From contig NRSV01000006.1 in assembly GCA_002286855.1 (NCBI GenBank), forward strand, positions 620,001-684,000: 64,000 nt of DNA, given 5' to 3'. The DNA is from Bipolaris cookei. Taxonomy: Eukaryota > Ascomycota > Dothideomycetes > Pleosporales > Pleosporaceae. The first letter of the stretch is position 1, and each line of letters starts with the position of its first letter. The notes below the pieces were generated by a model, which saw only the letters and a list, made by a program, of their open reading frames with translations, was not told the DNA's origin and did not search any database. Positions 58,607 to 64,000 of this stretch are shown here, piece after piece. Both the position numbers and the translations under genes were made by a program.

Positions 58607-61600
58607 TCACCCAGCAGGCGACGACGTCATAGGCGATGGCGTATCCGAGTCCGCAGCAATAAGGCCATTAGCCACACGCGGTGGAGCAGCAAACGGTTTT
58701 GCATCCGCCAGTTTGGCCAGGGCCTTTGTAGTCCCATTCGCCGCTGGGAGATCCGCCACGGAATTTGGGGGCGTTGTTTCCACCTCTTCAGGAATCGTCT
58801 GACAATAAGTCTTGAGCACGTGTTTGAGTGCTGGACGACGAATAGGCTTTGAGAGGAAGAAATTCATGCCGGAGTCGAGACATTCTTTTACGTTACTTTC
58901 TTCTGCGTAGGCGGTGAGGGCAACAATGGGGGCTGAGAAGCCGGATTGGCGGATAAGACGTGTGGATTGGAGACCGTCAAGGTTGGGCATTTGGACGTCC
59001 ATGAAGATGAGGTTGTAGGGGGCCTGGCGTTCCATGCTTTCTTTGACCTTGTCGAGAGCTTCCTGGCCATCCTTTGCGACAGTCACATCGTACACATCCT
59101 CAAGCTTGAGCATGCGCAAGACGACTTCTTGATTGGTTTTGTTATCCTCGGCGACGAGAACCTTGACCTTATCACCGCGTTTCGTTGCTTCGGCTTCCAC
59201 GCGCCTCATGGCTGCTACTTGCGAGTTTGGCGACTCCAACGGCGCGTTTGAGGCGAAGAAGGGATGACTGAGACCAACAAGACGGGGTTGGTTGTCCGAC
59301 TCAAAGGACACTGGACCCGGTGGTGCGGTAGCGGCCGAAGTAGCGACGCTGATAGGGCTGTTAGCCCCGGAACGCAACGAGCGGGCCGACCGTGCATCAT
59401 CATGGGATCGACGACCCCCCGCGTCGTCGATCGACATGCTCCGCCGTGGGGTTCCAGTATCCATATTAACAATCCTCGAACTGGCGGTGCTGTCTGCGCG
59501 GCTTGCCACGTGCTTCAGTGGAATGACCATGGTAAACACGCTTCCGTGGCCGATTTCACTCTTCAGACCGATTGTGCCCTTCATCAAGCCCGCGAGTTGC
59601 GAACAGATACTCAAACCCAAACCAGTACCTCCAAACTTCTTGCTCAGGCCCAAGTCACCCTGGACAAAAGGTTCAAAGATCTTGGAATGTAAATGGTCAG
59701 GAATACCTGGACCAGTATCTTCAACCTCAAACTCAAACGTCAGCCAGCGACCCGGTGGCGGTGTCGCAGCCCGCTCTTGAAGCATGTAATGCGAATACGC
59801 ATTGCCCTTGTCCATGACGTTGATCACGTTTGCAGTGTCGTAATGATTCGGCGTTGCTACCGACACCGATCCAATTTCGGAAGCCGACGTTCTTACCCGG
59901 GCTTTTGAGTTGCGCGCCGAACTTTGCCGTGACTGTATCGAAGCCTTGCGGCTGTCTGGCATGCGGGCCTCTCCAGGGCATCGGATCGTGAGGGTAACCG
60001 AGCCACCCTGGGGCGTGAACTTGAGACTGTTGGACACGAGATTGATGACCACCTGCAGTATTCGATGTTGATCTCCGTACAGAATCATGTCCTTTAGTCG
60101 GCCAAGCCCAAAAGGGCCGAGATCACGCAATTCATTGGGCCGCCCATTTTCATCCAAATTGTTCTCATACGGCCCTTCGAATTCCACAGCTAATTTGATG
60201 CCACCTTCTCTTGCCTGCTTGTCGAAAATAGCCAAGACTTGGGAACTGACGTCTCGCAAGCGGAACTCCTTCTCATCCAAGCTCAACTGCTGTCCGACTT
60301 GGTTCTTGCTAAAAGTCAAGAGATCCGTCAATAGATTCAGCAGCAAGTCTCCGCTCTTGTAGATGACACCCAAAGACCGTTTCAACCTGACCGGGTCGTC
60401 CTCTGACATGCAGACTGCGCACATACCCAGGATACCGTTTAACGGCGTCTTGAGCTCGTGCGAAATGTTTGCAATGAAGAGAGTCTTGCTCTCATTCGCA
60501 GCCTCTGCAGCTCTTTTGCTTTGCTCCAACTCTGCCGTTCTCTGCGCTACTCTCTCTTCAAGCTTCTCATATTGCATCATCAATTCGTCCGTCATCTCGT
60601 TGAAGGTGGTGGTCAAATCAGTGAGTTCATCGTGGATAAAGTGCTTGCGGTCCTTGACTTTGCTCGGGATGCGGAACTGCCTACGTCTCTCTACCTCCTT
60701 CTTTTCTGCCCTGTTGAGTTTGGCATTTCTGCGGTAATGTATAATCTGACCAAAGAAGCCTTCCTTGCGAGCTAGCGCTGCATCATTTGAGCCATCAGCT
60801 CCGCCATCATGGTGCGAGCTGGAGTCGTCATCTTCAAAGGCCGATGGCGAGATCGTCTTCTTAGTAGCATCTCGTAGCCGTCTGATTGGCTGACTCGAGA
60901 AATGCGCCACAGGGAATGCAGCAAGCAGCATGGCGCCAATAGTCCCAAAAACACAGGCGAGGATGATATTCCGAAGACGGTTGATGGGCTCCCAGACCTC
61001 TTTACGCGTCTGCTCAACTACAATCATCCAATCGACCATGGAGCTGCGGACAATAGCGTATCCAACTGCAACCTTGTCGCCTAGCTCATTCTCCGTAGGA
61101 ACGATGCTACCAGCATTACTAGTAGCACCGGTCGCCTGGGTAAAACCTTTGCGGATGGCCGGGTATTCGGACCAGTCAAAAGGAGAAAGTTCAAGTTCGG
61201 TGTCGTATTTGCCATGTCGTTGCATGCCGTCTCTGTGAGTAGGCGGTACAAGAAAACGTACTTGCACTTTTTCCGGAGGTCTTGGATTCACGGCATCGTA
61301 CATGTAGCTTGACGGAAAGACATTGGTAACGTTGTTGGGGCCAAAAAGGAGAGTCAGCCCACTCTTGTCGAGACCGTCAATGGCATCCACAACACTGGTA
61401 ATGAGTGAGGCATCCAGAACAGTCGTGAGCCATCCTAGCGTATCAATGTTGGACGTGTTGTTAATGATGGGCGCGGTAATGGAGACGAGACTAAGAGAGT
61501 CATTAACGCGATACGGGCCGAGCAAGAGATAACTCGTGTTATCGATAGTCCTTCCCTCAAAGTGCGCCTTGAATGTATTAACACTCGAGTTGAACGGAAT

Positions 61601-62240
61601 AGACTCGACGGTAAATTTAGGATAGAGTTCAGGTATGAAGCCATACTCGGGATCGCCTAGCGTTGCATTTTGGCCGTCTGGTTTCTGAATAGGGAGCACG
61701 ACGTCCATCATCGTGACGGCGGTACGGCGGAAGAGTGCACGGTGCGATGAGTTGTAGGGAAAGATCTGGGCCTGGATAGCGATGCGGGTCCGGACATCGC
61801 CCGAGAAGATGGCATCGTAATCTTCTTCGACGCGGGTCCAGTTCTCTATCGAGCTATTACCACGATAGTAGTGGCTGAGTGCAGCCTGAGGAGAAAGACG
61901 ATTTGCTGCTTGTTGAACGAGGATTTGCATGAGAGCCAGGTTCGAGGACAGCTGTGCAGCTTTGAGTGAGGCGGTTAACGTGAGACGAGTCGATCTACAT
62001 AGCACAACAGTCAGCATCGAGGGGGACGCGGACCTGGGGGACGCTTGAGGAGCAAAGAAATACCGTATGCCGAGCACAAATTCGTGGTTGGTGAGCTACT
62101 CATGTCAGTAACAGAAGGCATTGTTAGCAGGCGGGAGTGTGTACCCATGTTGCGACTGCAACGACGGCCAGGCCTATGGTCGAGGCCAGCAGCACCAAAC
62201 AGCCCAATTGCTCGCGGATGGGGATGCGCATTTTGGCCAT
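58607..62240 (-). CDS. SLN1: Sln1-type hybrid histidine kinase (osmosensor, group VI)
   Basis: Three exons, 62240..62145, 62095..62064 and 61994..58607, encode 1171 residues; exon 2 is only 32 nt. Sln1 senses turgor or osmotic stress at the plasma membrane and controls the HOG MAP kinase pathway by phosphorelay through Ypd1 to Ssk1. The N-terminal helix (IREQLGCLVLLASTIGLAVVAV) is followed by LTNHEFVLGIRSTRLTLTAS, a ~340-residue extracellular domain with several N-glycosylation sites (NNTS, NATL, NDSL), and a second helix near residues 384-405 (IILACVFGTIGAMLLAAFPV). A HAMP-like and coiled-coil region leads to HisKA with His555 in FIANISHELKTPLNGILG, the HATPase with NLVSNSLKFTPQGG, DTGPGIP and GGTGLGLSI, and a receiver domain (KVLVAEDNKTNQEVV, Asp1042 in NLIFMDVQMPNLDG, Lys in FFLSKPI). 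All relay residues are present, so the kinase should be active. Confidence 0.95.
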
Positions 62241-64000
62241 GTCACCGGGCGGCGCAGACAGCAGACGTTGTCAAAGGCAGGACTAAGGGCGAGGAGCGTC
62301 GTATGTGTCCCATTCCTCGCAGTGCATGCAGACTAGTGTGGATGTTGAGGATGGGGAAGAGTGGAGGCGCGGTGTCGAGTGAATGGATGTGTAACCACCA
62401 AGAGCACAGCAGCAAGGGTACAGGCAGACGAGAGCCGGCAATTAATCAATCAAGCAGCCGGTTAAGAGCAGCAAGAGGCGGCGGGTGGCGGAAAGAGAGG
62501 ACGAGAGGCAGTGGCAGTGGCAACAGAGGAAGCAAGACAGAACACAGCAGAGCGCGGCGGAGCGGCCGTCGGCATGGCGCGTCGGGGCCCTGGTGTGCAC
62601 AGTCGATGGGGAATGCAGGCCGGACGCTTTGGGGGTGGGAGGAGATTACTCTAGCCAAGCGGGTATATCGCTATGTGGCTAGAGGCGCTGACCGTTGGGT
62701 GTTCGCTTGCAGCTCAATCTCGCCGCCTGTATGGTCGAGGCCAAGTAAGAGACAGCTGACAGTGCAGCAATTCGCGCATGGTGACAAGAGACAGAGACAT
62801 ACACACAAGAAGCCCCATACCAAATGAGGCCACATCTCGATCGGCATCGCCCAAGAGACCGTCATCTTGTGTTTTCCTGGCGCGCTCCACCTGTCAGTCT
62901 GTCACTCCCTCGTCCGCCCCATTCATCCGCAACCGCACGTTTGGGAAAGCGGCTGGCCTTGGCGTGGCGGGGACGGGTCTGGCCTCGCCTTTTTTCTTAT
63001 GGATCGGCGGATTTGCCTTATGCGTTGTGATCCTCCCAGTCGTGCGCTAGACAAGCTAGCAATAACACGCAAACACGCACAAAAACCCTGCATCCTTTCA
63101 AAATCTCGACAAGCCCCGAACATGGCTGTTCGCAACTTGTCCATGTTTGTAGCGTGTGTTGCATGTAAGTTCAATCGGTCCGTTCCCCCCCTCCCCCCCC
63201 TGCTTGGTCGTGAACCTAAGTATAGTTATGGTACTAGTGCCATTCCCCCATTCCCCCATTCCCCAACATCAGCTGCACTCTACCAGCATCCGTTCGTTCC
63301 TATGCATGTACCTATCTCTCCACACATACATATATCATACCACATCTCTCCCCATCTCACCACTGGTAACTACGAACCTTTTTCCCCGTCTACCGGGAAA
63401 AAGCAAAACCACAACTAAGACGCCCCACACACGCATACACATCCCGGCCCGCCCTCTGCCCCTGATCTGAACATCTCAAAATGCAAAACAAAACCATATC
63501 CATCTTGATTCCTTGCCTTGCATATACATATGGACATGTCCTTCATACCCCGATAAACCCGCCATCCCCACCTTCCCTTTGCCGCGGACTACGCTGTTAG
63601 TAATAGGCGATACCCCTACATAGGCATACATGTCATAATCCCCTCACCCCATCCCCACCAGCCCTTTAGTAATAATGACCGTACCAATACCACACAAACG
63701 CCTTTCCTCTGACTCATCAACCATCGAAAAGGCCGACTTGCACTTGCGTAAACTATGCATTGTACCGGCACATCGCGGAACCACTTTGCATAAAAATTCC
63801 CATATGTACATATGTATATATGTAATCAGATCACGTGAGAATCTGCATGTATGGAGAAGTGATACTAGGCAACCAGAGACCAGATTCCCCAATTCGTCTG
63901 ATGGGTCATCCAAGCATACGTATCCAGTGTGTGATTCTGCATCGAATTCTAGTGCACTGACTCGTGAAAAGCTGTAGATGGTGGCTTGTAGCGTAACGAT
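62241..64000. other. Gene-free stretch upstream of the Sln1 gene to the window edge
   Basis: The first part (62241-63000) is purine-rich with GGCAGTGGCA-type repeats; the part 63180-63480 is C/T-rich with an imperfect CATTCCCC tandem repeat near 63240-63268. No frame shows a domain. It probably holds the Sln1 promoter and long leader, and perhaps the start of a regulatory stretch for a gene to the right. Confidence 0.5.
63240..63268. repeat. CATTCCCC tandem repeat
   Basis: About three to four copies of an 8-10 bp unit rich in C, with single-base length differences. Confidence 0.65.

Noticed and set aside
1..64000. CRISPR array, prophage, secondary-metabolite cluster or novel defence system
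   Set aside because: No regularly spaced repeats, no PKS/NRPS/terpene genes, and no NLR-like or phage genes were seen; the genes are mostly eukaryotic housekeeping genes.

Overview
The window is nuclear DNA of a filamentous ascomycete, most likely a Dothideomycete of the Pleosporales type; the genus cannot be fixed from the sequence alone. The reasons are multi-exon genes with mostly short introns (40 to about 160 bp, GTRNGT donors, CTAAC or CTGAC branch sites close to the acceptor), fungal-specific families (Rax1, Rmd1/Rmd8, a Sln1-type hybrid histidine kinase, Ies4, Ptc5), a Fot1/pogo-like transposon, and long gene-poor spacers full of microsatellites. Exon joins were derived by hand from splice signals and conserved reading frame, and most were checked by phase arithmetic.

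Layout. 1-4.6 kb: the start of an MFS anion:cation symporter gene running off the left edge, a 2.4 kb spacer, then a gene for a UBA-like protein of unknown function that carries an in-frame TAG at codon 51. 5.5-8 kb: a small hypothetical protein and a UBE2C-type E2 (APC/C). 8-13 kb: a 5 kb gene desert rich in simple repeats. 13-17.3 kb: ELL elongation factor and a DUF2237 protein. 18.7-24.4 kb: an Rmd1/Rmd8-type membrane protein, Rax1, and a prolyl-4-hydroxylase-like dioxygenase. 26-33.7 kb: RPB1 (with a 16-nt last exon) and, divergently, the COMPASS subunit Swd1. 35.6-42.2 kb: INO80 subunit Ies4, the GID/CTLH scaffold Vid30/Gid1 (RanBPM-like), and mitochondrial PP2C Ptc5. 42.8-43.6 kb: a disordered hypothetical protein. 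45.5-47.4 kb: a decayed pogo-like DNA transposon with 45-bp inverted repeats and a TA target duplication. 48.5-54.5 kb: an unknown multi-exon gene, a secreted CE1-type esterase and an unknown membrane protein. 55.2-57.5 kb: an ArsB/CitM-type anion permease. 58.6-62.2 kb: the Sln1 osmosensor kinase. 62.2-64 kb: gene-free upstream sequence.

How the genes relate. Four genes act in Pol II transcription and chromatin (ELL, RPB1, Swd1, Ies4), two in ubiquitin pathways (UBE2C, Vid30), and two in polarity or sporulation (Rax1, Rmd1/8). Apart from the divergent RPB1/Swd1 pair sharing one promoter region, nothing indicates a functional cluster, and there is no secondary-metabolite cluster, CRISPR array or clear new defence system. 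This is a mainly housekeeping segment; the unusual points are nonsense codons, very small exons, the decayed transposon and repeat-rich deserts.
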